NCBI GenBank assembly: GCA_964511945.1
Contig: CAZEHO010000025.1
Coordinates: 1 to 43,749, forward strand
From: CAZEHO01 sp964511945
GTDB lineage: Bacteria; Actinomycetota; Acidimicrobiia; Spongiisociales; UBA11373
DNA: 43,749 bases
Direction of reading: 5' to 3'
The notes below the pieces were generated by a model. The model was not told the origin of the DNA. It made no database searches and worked only from the letters and a program-made list of their open reading frames with translations. A program made the translations under genes and the position numbers. Of this stretch, positions 15,958 to 23,492 are shown in pieces (the stretch's first letter is position 1; every line of letters starts with the position of its first letter).

Positions 15958-16722
15958 GTGACCGCACTCGACATTCGAGGCGAGCAGATCAATGGGCCGG
16001 GACTGACGGGCTGGCTGCTGCTCGGAGAAGACCACACCGAACTCGATGACATCGCGGTGCGCCGTGTCGATGAACGGTGCTCCATCGCTCTGTCGCGCGG
16101 CAAATATCCGAAGGGGTACGGCCATGTGGACCCCAACGAGGATGCAGTGCTTGCTGTGACCACCGGTGATAGCTACCTGCTGGCAGCGGTCGACGGACAC
16201 AACGGGTTCGACGCAGCAAGGGCGGCAGTCGTCGCGCTGGCCGAGTCGGCGCCCGATCTGCTTTGCCTGCCGGGTTCGGAGAGCATCGGGACGGCCTTTG
16301 CGATCGCGTCGTCCGCGGTGGACCGGGCGCTCAAGAAGGTGTCGCGCGATCGCAAGTCGAGCGGGGCGGCACTGACCGTGGCCCACATCGTTGAGGGCAA
16401 GCGGTTGTACTACGGCGCCATGGGTGATGCGCTGGCGGTGACGGCCCGCCGGATGCTCTCGACATCGCACGGCAAGTCACCGTTCCTCAAGTACAAGGCG
16501 GCAGTCGATCCCGAGACGGGCAGCAAACGACTCGGCCGGGGACACCGGATTGCATTGGTCACCGACGGCGTCGTCGACTTCATGGGCCGGGAGTGGAAGC
16601 AGCGGATCGGCGAGATCGTGAAGGCCGATCAGCCGTTGGAACAGATCGCCGATTCACTGGTAGAGGAATCGGGCCGCGGTGGTGGCGGCGACAACGCCGC
16701 CGTGGTGGTGTACCGGGCCTGA
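15958..16722 (+). CDS. PP2C-like (PPM-type) protein phosphatase
   Basis: A 254-residue soluble protein with the main PPM landmarks: A-A-V-D-G-H-N-G-F near 80, where the Asp would bind the metal pair; a G-A-M-G-D-A strand, equivalent to NVGDSR, near 160; and G-G-G-D-N-A-A-V-V-V at the C-terminus. An expected mid-domain Asp is found in L-V-T-D-G-V-V-D-F. It would dephosphorylate Ser/Thr, but no kinase is encoded in the window. The GTG at 15958 is the first plausible start after aidB, with no strong Shine-Dalgarno sequence, so the exact start is uncertain. Confidence 0.75.
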   Translation: MTALDIRGEQINGPGLTGWLLLGEDHTELDDIAVRRVDERCSIALSRGKYPKGYGHVDPNEDAVLAVTTGDSYLLAAVDGHNGFDAARAAVVALAESAPDLLCLPGSESIGTAFAIASSAVDRALKKVSRDRKSSGAALTVAHIVEGKRLYYGAMGDALAVTARRMLSTSHGKSPFLKYKAAVDPETGSKRLGRGHRIALVTDGVVDFMGREWKQRIGEIVKADQPLEQIADSLVEESGRGGGGDNAAVVVYRA

Positions 16723-16735
16723 GCCGGGCGTTTGC

Positions 16736-16883
16736 CTCCCCCGGAACGGCGCGTTCCGGAGGAGGCGCGAGGCGGCGAAGCCGGCGAGCGGAGGGGGCGG
16801 GCGGCACACACCGTTCAGACCCCCTCTAGCTTCGGCCTGCGGCCTCACCCATCTCCCTCGAATCGCTCCGATTCGGGGGAGAG
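16736..16883. repeat. Palindromic intergenic repeats, two units; left flank of the toxin-antitoxin pair
   Basis: Unit one (16736-16797): CCTCCCCCGGAAC-GGCGC-GTTCCGGAGGAGG, then a GGCGAAGCCGGCG region and GGAGGGGGCGGG. Unit two (16818-16883): AGACCCCCTC, a GGCCTGCGGCC hairpin and CTCCCTCGAATCG-ctc-CGATTCGGGGGAG. Unit two is repeated in the same orientation at 17539-17606, on the other side of the toxin-antitoxin genes. Confidence 0.75.
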
Positions 16884-16896
16884 GAACGGGCCTTCG

Positions 16897-17247
16897 TCAC
16901 AACGTGAGATGCAGGCGCAATGCCTCGTCGAGCTCCGCCATCAAGCCCGCCGGGACAGAGCCGATTCGTGAGCCAATGCGATCCATGGAGACCGATCGAA
17001 TCTGTTCTGCCTGTGCTTTTGAGTCGCGCCGCAGGCCGGTGTCCTCGGCAGGCAGAAACACCTGGAACGGATAGACACACGCGACGTTCGAGGTTACGGG
17101 CACGATGGTGATCACACCGCGGCCTTGCCGGGCTGCCGCGGTGTTTGCCCCATCGTTCGACACCACAACTGCCGGCCGCCGCTTGTCGGCTTCTCCGGGC
17201 AGAGCCGGGTCCAGGTCCACCGAGCGAATCTCTCCGCGCAGCATCAT
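16897..17247 (-). CDS. mazF: MazF/PemK-type toxin (mRNA endoribonuclease)
   Basis: A 116-residue protein of MazF size. The amino end reads L-R-G-E-I-R-S-V-D-L-D-P, followed by R-R-P-A-V-V-V-S-N-D, the conserved catalytic-Arg and substrate-loop region. The middle has I-T-I-V-P-V-T-S-N-V, containing the conserved Thr/Ser, and a typical late segment is A-E-Q-I-R-S-V-S-M-D-R-I. MazF enzymes cut single-stranded RNA at short sites. The ATG at 17247 forms an ATGA overlap with the antitoxin stop, which supports translational coupling. Confidence 0.9.
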   Translation of the reverse strand: MMLRGEIRSVDLDPALPGEADKRRPAVVVSNDGANTAAARQGRGVITIVPVTSNVACVYPFQVFLPAEDTGLRRDSKAQAEQIRSVSMDRIGSRIGSVPAGLMAELDEALRLHLTL

Positions 17248-17468
17248 CGGCCGTCCAGGCCGTCGCCGACCGTCGTCTCCCAAAGGTCGGAATCGTCCGA
17301 ATCGGCCCACTCGTCCCAGGCGGCGGTGTAGTCGCGTCCGAGTTCGGCTGCCTGGAGGAGCCGAACTGCTCTGTGGAGGGCGGCCGACCTCGATTCGATG
17401 CCCTGGGCCCGGGCGTAGCTATCGAGGAACTCGACGGCGTCATCGGGAAGGCTGACGCTCAGCTTCAT
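17244..17468 (-). CDS. Ribbon-helix-helix antitoxin of the MazF pair
   Basis: A 74-residue acidic protein. The amino end (M-K-L-S-V-S-L-P-D-D-A-V-E-F-L-D) is a ribbon-helix-helix DNA-binding strand and helix, followed by S-R-S-A-A-L-H-R-A-V-R-L-L. The acidic tail (D-E-W-A-D-S-D-D-S-D-L-W-E) should wrap and inhibit the toxin. It lies upstream of the toxin gene and overlaps it by four bases, the usual type II order. Palindromes directly upstream fit autorepression. Confidence 0.88.
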   Translation of the reverse strand: MKLSVSLPDDAVEFLDSYARAQGIESRSAALHRAVRLLQAAELGRDYTAAWDEWADSDDSDLWETTVGDGLDGR

Positions 17469-17477
17469 ACTATCATA

Positions 17478-17505
17478 CTACCATTGGTAGGAAGCAATTC
17501 CTACC
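17478..17505. promoter_or_regulatory. Operator and promoter of the toxin-antitoxin operon
   Basis: Two perfect palindromes share a half-site. CTACCA-T-TGGTAG lies at 17478-17490 and GGTAGGAA-GCAA-TTCCTACC at 17486-17505. On the minus strand a TAGTAT hexamer ends seven bases before the antitoxin ATG, which fits a leaderless transcript whose -10 overlaps the operator. Binding of ribbon-helix-helix dimers to the GGTAG half-sites would block transcription. Confidence 0.65.
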
Positions 17506-17539
17506 CCCTCTTCGCCGGGTGGGTTGCTCGAATCGTCCA

Positions 17540-17606
17540 AACCCCCTCTGGGTTCGGCCTCCGGCCTCACCCATCTCCCTCGGATCGCACCGATTCGGGG
17601 GAAAGG
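17540..17606. repeat. Palindromic intergenic repeat, right flank of the toxin-antitoxin pair
   Basis: AAACCCCCTC, a GGCCTCCGGCC hairpin, then CTCCCTCGGATCG-cac-CGATTCGGGGGA. It is nearly identical to 16818-16883 in the same orientation. It ends at the stop codon of hflX. Confidence 0.75.
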
Positions 17607-17607
17607 A

Positions 17608-18915
17608 TCAAACGACGAACTTCTCGAACGGCGCCGCTTCTGAGGCCGGGACCCGTGCCTTGACTCTCGTCCCTTCGCCGTCGTGGCTCTCGGCCAGGAC
17701 CTCGGCGATGTCGTGGAGTGCCGAGACCACGTCACCGCGGTCGTAGGGGATCAGCACTTCGAGGTCGACGGTCGGGGGCTGCAGTGCGTCGTCGACCGCG
17801 TCCGTCAACGCGGTCATCCCGGTGCCCTCGACCGCAGACACGGGCACCGCATCCGGGTACAGGGCCTGGAGACGGCGGACCTGGGCTTCGGGGGCGGCAT
17901 CGACCTTGTTGATCACGAGCAGCTCGGGCCGATCGGCCGAGCCGATCTCCTGCAAGGTCTCCCGCACTGCGGCGATCTGACCGACCGGGTCGTCGGCGTC
18001 GGCGTCTACCACGTGGAGCAGCAGGTCGGTCTCGACGGCCTCCTCAAGGGTTGATCGGAACGCCTCAACCAGTTCGTGGGGCAGATCCCGCACGAACCCG
18101 ACCGTGTCGGAGAACAGTGCGGGACGTCCCGAGGGGAGATCGAGGCGGCGGGTGGTGGCGTCGAGGGTGGAGAACAGCTGGTCCTCGACCAGCACGCCGG
18201 CGCCGGTGAGGCGGTTGAGCAGGCTCGACTTGCCGGCGTTGGTGTACCCGACGAGGGCGACGGCAGGGAGCCCGGAGCGGCGCCGGGCCTTGCGCTGGGT
18301 TTCCCGGGTGGTGCGCATCGTGGCGATCTGGCGCTCGAGCTGGTTGATCCGGCGCTGAACACGGCGGCGGTCGGTCTCAAGCTGGCTCTCTCCGGGGCCC
18401 CTGGTGCCGATCCCGCCGGCGAGCCGGCTCAGTTCGGTGCCGCGGCCTCGCAGTCGGGGGAGCCGGTAGCGGTTGAGGGCGAGTTCCACCTGGGCCATGC
18501 CCTCGGAGCTGGTGGCATGGAGGGCGAAGATGTCGAGGATCAAGGCGATTCGGTCGACCACGTCGACCCCGAACGCCTGCTGCAGGTTGCGCTGCTGCAC
18601 CGGGGTGAGCTCGCCGTCGACGACGAGCAGATCGATGTCGAGTTGTTTGCCCCAGCCGGCGAGTTCCTTCACCTTGCCCTTGCCGAGGAAGGTGGCCGGG
18701 TCGGGCGCACGCCGCTGCTGTATGGCCACATCGACAGTCTCGGACCCGGCGGTGTCGGTGAGGCGCTCCAGTTCGGCCAGCGACGCCTCGGCCTGCTCCA
18801 TGGTGCGGTTGCCGTAGACGAGCGAAACCAGGAGGGCTCGCTGGCGGCGAACCTCCAGGTCCGTGACTGTTGCGGTGAGCCGGCGGCGACCCCGCCCGGC
18901 GTGACGATCGCTCAT
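17608..18915 (-). CDS. hflX: GTPase HflX
   Basis: A 435-residue ribosome-associated GTPase that splits stalled 70S ribosomes in characterised species. The amino domain has the HflX hallmark A-P-D-P-A-T-F-L-G-K-G-K-V-K-E-L. It is followed by T-E-L-S-R-L-A-G-G-I-G-T-R-G-P-G-E-S-Q-L and a basic coiled linker. The G domain has G1 G-Y-T-N-A-G-K-S-S, switch region L-F-S-T-L-D-A-T-T-R, G3 D-T-V-G-F and G4 N-K-V-D. The ATG at 18915 gives a short basic head; the longer frame extends into the upstream gap. Confidence 0.93.
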   Translation of the reverse strand: MSDRHAGRGRRRLTATVTDLEVRRQRALLVSLVYGNRTMEQAEASLAELERLTDTAGSETVDVAIQQRRAPDPATFLGKGKVKELAGWGKQLDIDLLVVDGELTPVQQRNLQQAFGVDVVDRIALILDIFALHATSSEGMAQVELALNRYRLPRLRGRGTELSRLAGGIGTRGPGESQLETDRRRVQRRINQLERQIATMRTTRETQRKARRRSGLPAVALVGYTNAGKSSLLNRLTGAGVLVEDQLFSTLDATTRRLDLPSGRPALFSDTVGFVRDLPHELVEAFRSTLEEAVETDLLLHVVDADADDPVGQIAAVRETLQEIGSADRPELLVINKVDAAPEAQVRRLQALYPDAVPVSAVEGTGMTALTDAVDDALQPPTVDLEVLIPYDRGDVVSALHDIAEVLAESHDGEGTRVKARVPASEAAPFEKFVV

Positions 18916-18970
18916 CGCCGCACATGAAAGCACGGCGGCGAGGGTGTCGGGGGCTGAGGCGTGCGGCCGG

Positions 18971-19555
18971 TCAGGTCGAGAGGGCGATCTCCGTGTCGCG
19001 CAGGGCCTGAGCGGCAGCCCACAGGTGGTTCTCCGGAAAAATCCCGGCGCCGCGATGCTCTTTGCGCCAATTGCCGATCCAATAGTCGTCGAGCATCTGG
19101 TCGAGACGCGCTCGAGCAACGTTGGACTCACTCAGCATCTGGGCCTGGTACTCGGCGAGGGTCGGGCAGACGATCGGAAGCGGCGCCCGTTGTCGCAGCG
19201 CCTCGAGGACGTCGTGGTCGGTTCCATCGTTGTGATCCCAGAACCTCACGACCCGCCGATGAATCGGATTCCAGGGTGGGAGGACCGTGGGGCGCGGATA
19301 CGCCAACACCGGGACCTTCGGAATCCGAAGCACATACTTGATCGCCTCCGCCTGAGAATGGATTGCCCGCCACGGCAGCTCATCCGGAGGAATGTCGAGC
19401 ATCAGGATGACGTGCGGTGCCCCCATCTGCTGAGGGCCGCCGAGGACTTCGTGGCCGGTCCACATCGCGGTGAGAACCCACTCGTCCCAATCCCTTCCGG
19501 AGCCGGCGGTTTCCGCCATCTCGGAAAGGTGTCGTACGGCGGTCCCGTATTTCAT
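18971..19555 (-). CDS. Uncharacterised actinobacterial protein, first reading of a two-gene unit
   Basis: A 194-residue soluble protein with the amino end M-K-Y-G-T-A-V-R-H-L. A middle strand reads V-I-L-M-L-D-I-P-P-D-E-L-P-W-R, and further segments are R-V-V-R-F-W-D-H-N-D-G and, near the C-terminus, D-D-Y-W-I-G-N-W-R-K-E-H-R-G with F-P-E-N-H-L-W. From memory this pattern belongs to a widespread actinobacterial family of unknown function (I believe catalogued as DUF7711; unverified). It lies ten bases after the stop of the 437-residue gene, so the two form an operon between hflX and the recombinase. Confidence 0.65.
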   Translation of the reverse strand: MKYGTAVRHLSEMAETAGSGRDWDEWVLTAMWTGHEVLGGPQQMGAPHVILMLDIPPDELPWRAIHSQAEAIKYVLRIPKVPVLAYPRPTVLPPWNPIHRRVVRFWDHNDGTDHDVLEALRQRAPLPIVCPTLAEYQAQMLSESNVARARLDQMLDDYWIGNWRKEHRGAGIFPENHLWAAAQALRDTEIALST

Positions 19556-19565
19556 GGCCGATTCC

Positions 19566-20879
19566 TCACATTAGGGACGTCTTCGGTGCCGTTGCCGTGT
19601 GCCGAATCGTCTCGAGCAGGGTCGCCTCGCCAAACGGTGTGAGGCTGCTGAAATCAAGGCGTCCTCCCGTGAAGCCGCCAAGGGCTCGCAGTTGACGGGC
19701 CGCTGCCGCCCAAGCCCCATAGACGTCCCAGCGGCCGGGTGGCTCTCCGTCGCGGTGCCAACCGGACCGATCGAGGACCGCCTGCACGGTGTTCAGGATC
19801 AGGTCGCGGGCGCTCTCCCCATCAAGTAGCAGGTAGGTGTAGACCTCGGCCACGGCCGCCGAGTAGGGGTAGGGGCATAGGTTGGCGGCGATCTTGTGCC
19901 AGGCCGCCTCGGGGTCGGAGATCATCGCTCTTCCCGATTTGGTGAGGCGGATTTCATCGCGGTGTTTCCGGAGGGCTCCGATGCGGCGCATCAGGTCGTG
20001 CAGTTCGAACAGTTCTCCGAGGTCACTCTCGGAGCGGGGCGGCGCCCCGATCCAGTACTCGTCCCAGCCGAATGCGGTGAAGCTGTGGCGGACCATGTCG
20101 GTTGGGAGGTAGCCGGCCGACGTCAGCCTGGCTCCTTGCCCGATCCGCTCCAGGAACCAGGTCACCGGAGCCAGGTGGTCGGCCAGGTTGTCCGGTGGCT
20201 CGATTGGGTTGATCAGCTTGTTGACGTGACAGGCTCGCAGGGTGTGGAGCGCCGGATTGCGGCGTTCGATGAATCCGAGCCAGTCGTAGAGCCGCTCGGT
20301 CAGGACTGCAGTTCGCCAGGTCTGACCAGGGAGATGGGGGTGCTCGGCGTCGAGCGCAGCGGCGGTGACCGCCCGTGCCGTCGTCTTCCATCCCCGGGTT
20401 CCGGGGATGAAGCGGCCTTCGTCCATGGCTCGTTCCAGTGCCCGCTCGACGGCGGTGAGAGCGCTGGCTTCCTCGCTCCCCATGAAATCGCTCCAGGAGT
20501 AGCCCTCCAGCGGCTGGGGATCTACCCCGGAGCGCTCGTACGCCGCCGAGAAAGCGGCGTGACCGGCCTCGGTGGATTCCTCGTAGGCGGCATGGATCTC
20601 GGCGGTGGTCCGGCTGAGAAAGACTTCGGCGTAACGGGTGGCTCCGACCCGCTCGAACAACTCGGCGGCAGCGTCGAGCACCTGGGCGTGCCAACCGGGA
20701 GGGCCCATCCACTTCATCGGGAGCACGTACCAGGCGAAGCGCAGAACGCAGGCGAGATCGATGAGCTCCGGACCTTCTCCCGCGGTGAGAGCATCGATCA
20801 CCGAGCCGGCATCTTCGGCTCGTTCCGGATCGGCTCGTTTCATCTCCGCCAGGGCCTGATCGAGTTGCTGCTGAATCAT
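19566..20879 (-). CDS. Uncharacterised protein with winged-helix-like C-terminal part
   Basis: A 437-residue soluble protein I cannot name. It is helical and rich in Trp, Ala and Glu, with no signal or membrane segment. Residues around 260-345 contain A-R-L-T-S-A-G-Y-L-P and then I-G-A-L-R-K-H-R-D-E-I-R-L-T-K-S-G-R-A-M. This is a helix followed by a beta wing, seen in many uncharacterised actinobacterial proteins. The ATG at 20879 is clear. It is the promoter-proximal gene of the pair, divergent from the tyrosine recombinase about 100 bases away. Its location between recombinase and hflX makes it a candidate cargo gene. Confidence 0.6.
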   Translation of the reverse strand: MIQQQLDQALAEMKRADPERAEDAGSVIDALTAGEGPELIDLACVLRFAWYVLPMKWMGPPGWHAQVLDAAAELFERVGATRYAEVFLSRTTAEIHAAYEESTEAGHAAFSAAYERSGVDPQPLEGYSWSDFMGSEEASALTAVERALERAMDEGRFIPGTRGWKTTARAVTAAALDAEHPHLPGQTWRTAVLTERLYDWLGFIERRNPALHTLRACHVNKLINPIEPPDNLADHLAPVTWFLERIGQGARLTSAGYLPTDMVRHSFTAFGWDEYWIGAPPRSESDLGELFELHDLMRRIGALRKHRDEIRLTKSGRAMISDPEAAWHKIAANLCPYPYSAAVAEVYTYLLLDGESARDLILNTVQAVLDRSGWHRDGEPPGRWDVYGAWAAAARQLRALGGFTGGRLDFSSLTPFGEATLLETIRHTATAPKTSLM

Positions 20880-20979
20880 GCCTCCAGGCTATCGATCGCC
20901 GTTGTCAGATTGCCTCCACGAAGAGGGTCTGGAACCCGGCCGGCGGTGTCCGTACGGTGCCTATCGGGGGTGTGCTGTG

Positions 20980-21918
20980 GTGTCAGATTCCGATTCGTCG
21001 ATTCGTTTCCGCACATGGGTGGAGCAGTGGTGGGGGACGGTTCCCCACCTGAAGCCATACACCCGGGAGGGATACGAGAGCCTGCTGCGGGTGCATGTCT
21101 TTCCGCGGTTTGGTGCGATTCGGCTCGGTGAGATCACTCCCCTCGACGTGCGATCGTGGATCGTCGACCTCCACAGCGGCGGGCTCAGCGCGTCGCGGAT
21201 TCGCCAGGCGTATTACCTGCTGCGCCAGATCCTGCAGCTGGCGGTGGATGCGGGTGTTCTTGCGAAGACACCGTGTGTGGGTGTGCGCCTGCCCCGGATG
21301 GTCCGCCGGGAGATGCGTTTCCTCACCGCTGCCGAGGTGCACAGGATCGCAGAGGCGATTCGGGAGCCCTACCCGGTGCTGGTCTACACCCTGGCCTACG
21401 GGGGATTGCGCTGGGGTGAGGCGGCCGCCTTGCGCCGGGGACGCTGCGACCTCGATGGATCGGCGATCCGGGTGGTGGAGTCGATGTCGGAATTGAGCCG
21501 CGGTATCCACTTCGGGCCGACCAAGACATATCAGAACCGGACGGTTGCCCTGCCGACGTTCCTGGTGGAATTGCTGGCCACACATCTGGCGAAGCGAGTC
21601 GGTCCGGAGGCGGATGCCTTGGTCTTCACCGCGGTGCAGGGTGGATCGTTGCGCCGCACCGAGTTTGCCCAATGGTCGTGGCGGCCGGCGCTGCATCGTG
21701 CCGGCATCGAACGGATACGGGTCCACGATCTGCGCCACACCTGCGTGGCCCTGCTGATAGCAGCCGGCGCCAACCCAAAAGCAGTGCAGGCACACCTCGG
21801 CCACTCGACGATCCAGGTGACCTTCGATCGTTACGGACACTTGTTCCCGTCGGCCCAGTACGAACTGGCGGCGAGGCTCGACCGGGTGTTTCGGGAGGGG
21901 AAGGCTGGCGGCGACTGA
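20980..21918 (+). CDS. Tyrosine recombinase / phage-type integrase
   Basis: A 312-residue site-specific recombinase. The amino half (about 1-100) is an SAM-like core-binding domain (R-F-R-T-W-V-E-Q-W-W, Y-T-R-E-G-Y-E-S-L-L). The catalytic domain retains all active-site residues: Arg in G-G-L-R-W-G-E, Lys in G-P-T-K-T-Y-Q-N-R, His and Arg in H-D-L-R-H, His in H-L-G-H-S-T, and the nucleophile Tyr in F-D-R-Y-G-H. Two adjacent GTG codons (20977 and 20980) are possible starts after a GGGGG sequence. The gene ends 127 bases from the 3' end of the convergent tRNA-Sec gene, the classic position of an integrase next to its attachment site. The protein looks intact. Confidence 0.9.
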   Translation: MSDSDSSIRFRTWVEQWWGTVPHLKPYTREGYESLLRVHVFPRFGAIRLGEITPLDVRSWIVDLHSGGLSASRIRQAYYLLRQILQLAVDAGVLAKTPCVGVRLPRMVRREMRFLTAAEVHRIAEAIREPYPVLVYTLAYGGLRWGEAAALRRGRCDLDGSAIRVVESMSELSRGIHFGPTKTYQNRTVALPTFLVELLATHLAKRVGPEADALVFTAVQGGSLRRTEFAQWSWRPALHRAGIERIRVHDLRHTCVALLIAAGANPKAVQAHLGHSTIQVTFDRYGHLFPSAQYELAARLDRVFREGKAGGD

Positions 21919-22045
21919 GTGCCTGTGCAGACACCGGCGAACGCGGTTATGGTCCCGCCACCGCAAGTTCGGGAGAGGATGTGCGTCGCGAATCGGCGGG
22001 GTGTGGGTTCATGCGAACCGGAGCCGCTCGCGACCTCTCAGGGAT

Positions 22046-22137
22046 TGGCGGAGGCGTTAGGAATCGAACCCACCGGACCTTTCGACCCGGCACCGGTTTT
22101 GAAGACCGGGGAGCCCACCAGGCGCTCGGACGCCTCC
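22046..22137 (-). tRNA. selC: tRNA-Sec (anticodon UCA), CCA encoded
   Basis: The minus strand begins GGAGGCGT and ends ACGCCTCC-G-CCA, giving an 8-bp acceptor stem with the CCA encoded. The D-loop CTGGTGG, anticodon loop CTTCAAA (UCA at 22100-22102) and T-loop GGTTCGATTC are all present. A 7-bp variable arm closes on a GAAA loop. Total length of about 92 bases, the long variable arm and the long acceptor identify selenocysteine tRNA rather than tRNA-Ser. The T stem has a G-U pair and a weak outer pair. It implies SelA, SelB and SelD elsewhere in the genome. Confidence 0.93.
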
Positions 22138-22288
22138 GTTCATGAGCGTACCGGACCGCGCTCAGTTCGATGCCGCCACCAAAAGCGCGAGAACCCGCGG
22201 TAACTCTACGTTGTCGCCAGCGCCACCCTCGGTGGCATGATTTGTGGAACACCACTACGATTCTGATGAGCTGAGTACAGGGAGCGGG

Positions 22289-23248
22289 ATGGCCCCCGAT
22301 GGGGTGGATTTCGGACGTGCCCTGCGTCGCCGACGCAACGCATTGGGCCTCAGCCAGGCGCGTCTTGCCGAGATTGCGGGCGTGTCCTCCTCCCGCGTCG
22401 GCCGCTGGGAACGCGGCGAAGCTCAGCCCACTTCGGATGTCGTTGGGAGGATCCGCGGTGTACTCCAGCTGACCGACGCCGAGGCTGCGGTGTGGGCCGT
22501 GGCGCTCGATCCGCCGCCTCCGCCGCCGATGAACCCGTCCGAAATCTCGCTGGAATTCGAGGTGCTGGAAGACGCGAGTCCGGAAGAGTGGCTGCCGGCC
22601 CACAAGCGAGTGCGGGCGCCGAACTTGGATCGCAGGGCTCTGACCGGGAATCGCCAATCGGTGAGGCATCTGCAGACGGCGGAAGCGGCCGATGGTGAGG
22701 GTCCGTCGGATGTGTTCGCACCCCGGAGCAGGGCCGCCGAACGGCGCCGAGAGAAGCTGAAGGAAGGTATCGAGCGCCGGGCGAAGCAGACCCGGGAGCG
22801 GCAGGAGAAGCGCGCCGAGCGGTACGCCCGCCAAGAGGCAGTGCGGGACATGGCCGAAGCGGTGGGCGAGGGTGCGCTGGCGATGCCGTCGTCTGCGAAC
22901 GGGCGGTTCGGGTACGAGCCGCATCAATACACGCCGGACAGCCACCTCGGGGAGTATCTGTCGATCGCCAATACCGGGTCGGCGTTCCCGATTCCGGACA
23001 AGCCGAAGGCGCAGAAGAAGTACCCCTACAGCCAGGGACCGCCGACGCTGAAACGGGATTGGCCCAAGTACTGGCTGCGCACGTTCCTGATGCTGGTGGT
23101 GCTGGGGATCCTGGCCGGGATCCTGGCATGGTCGGTATTCGAGCTCGGCGAAGGGTGGAGCGCCGTAGTCGACCTATTCCGCGACAACACCCCCGAGGAA
23201 CCGATCGGTGAGCTCACCGACGCCGTGGGGGTGCTCTACGGGTTCTGA
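22289..23248 (+). CDS. RodZ-like protein: helix-turn-helix domain, coiled coil, single C-terminal membrane helix
   Basis: A 319-residue protein. An XRE-type helix-turn-helix lies near the start (F-G-R-A-L-R-R-R-R-N-A-L-G-L-S-Q-A-R-L, then S-S-S-R-V-G-R-W-E-R-G). A Pro-rich stretch, a long Arg/Glu/Lys coiled coil (R-A-A-E-R-R-R-E-K-L-K), a disordered region and one hydrophobic helix (L-R-T-F-L-M-L-V-V-L-G-I-L-A-G-I-L) follow, then a short exterior tail. This order resembles RodZ, which links the MreB cytoskeleton to the wall machinery, but length and details differ and no mreB is nearby; a membrane-tethered regulator is the alternative. The ATG at 22289 follows AGGGAG; an in-frame GTG at 22244 is an alternative start. 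Confidence 0.65.
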   Translation: MAPDGVDFGRALRRRRNALGLSQARLAEIAGVSSSRVGRWERGEAQPTSDVVGRIRGVLQLTDAEAAVWAVALDPPPPPPMNPSEISLEFEVLEDASPEEWLPAHKRVRAPNLDRRALTGNRQSVRHLQTAEAADGEGPSDVFAPRSRAAERRREKLKEGIERRAKQTRERQEKRAERYARQEAVRDMAEAVGEGALAMPSSANGRFGYEPHQYTPDSHLGEYLSIANTGSAFPIPDKPKAQKKYPYSQGPPTLKRDWPKYWLRTFLMLVVLGILAGILAWSVFELGEGWSAVVDLFRDNTPEEPIGELTDAVGVLYGF

Positions 23249-23353
23249 TGAATCGTGCCCGGCTCTGCGAGCCGGGCGCTGTGTCTTTCCACTCCCCCAA
23301 TCCGGTGCGGATTGGGGGAGCTGTCGAGGGCCGAAGGCCCGAGACTGAGGGGG

Positions 23354-23399
23354 CGGGCCGCACGCACCGCCTAATCGTGCTCCGCCTGCGGCGGAGCGC
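23354..23399 (+). repeat. 46-bp perfect direct repeat, copy 1
   Basis: Starts CGGGCCGCACGCACC and ends in the hairpin GCTCCGCC-TGC-GGCGGAGC. Identical to 23493-23538. The two copies start 139 bases apart, with a full repeat unit between them. Confidence 0.85.
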
Positions 23400-23492
23400 A
23401 GCTCTTGCTCCAGACCCCCTCCGCGACGCCACCTGCGGCGGCGCCGAGCCTCCCCCGCTTCGCGGGAGAGGCGGTCTACCTGAAAAAGGGGA

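Noticed and set aside
14658..16163. A 501-codon minus-strand frame opposite aidB and the phosphatase
   Set aside because: Antisense to the clear acyl-CoA dehydrogenase reading frame; no motifs and no ribosome site.
18916..20980. Second attachment site (copy of the selC 3' end) left of the recombinase
   Set aside because: I looked for the GGAGGCGTTAGGAATCG segment by eye and found no second convincing copy; only short GAGGCGT matches occur.
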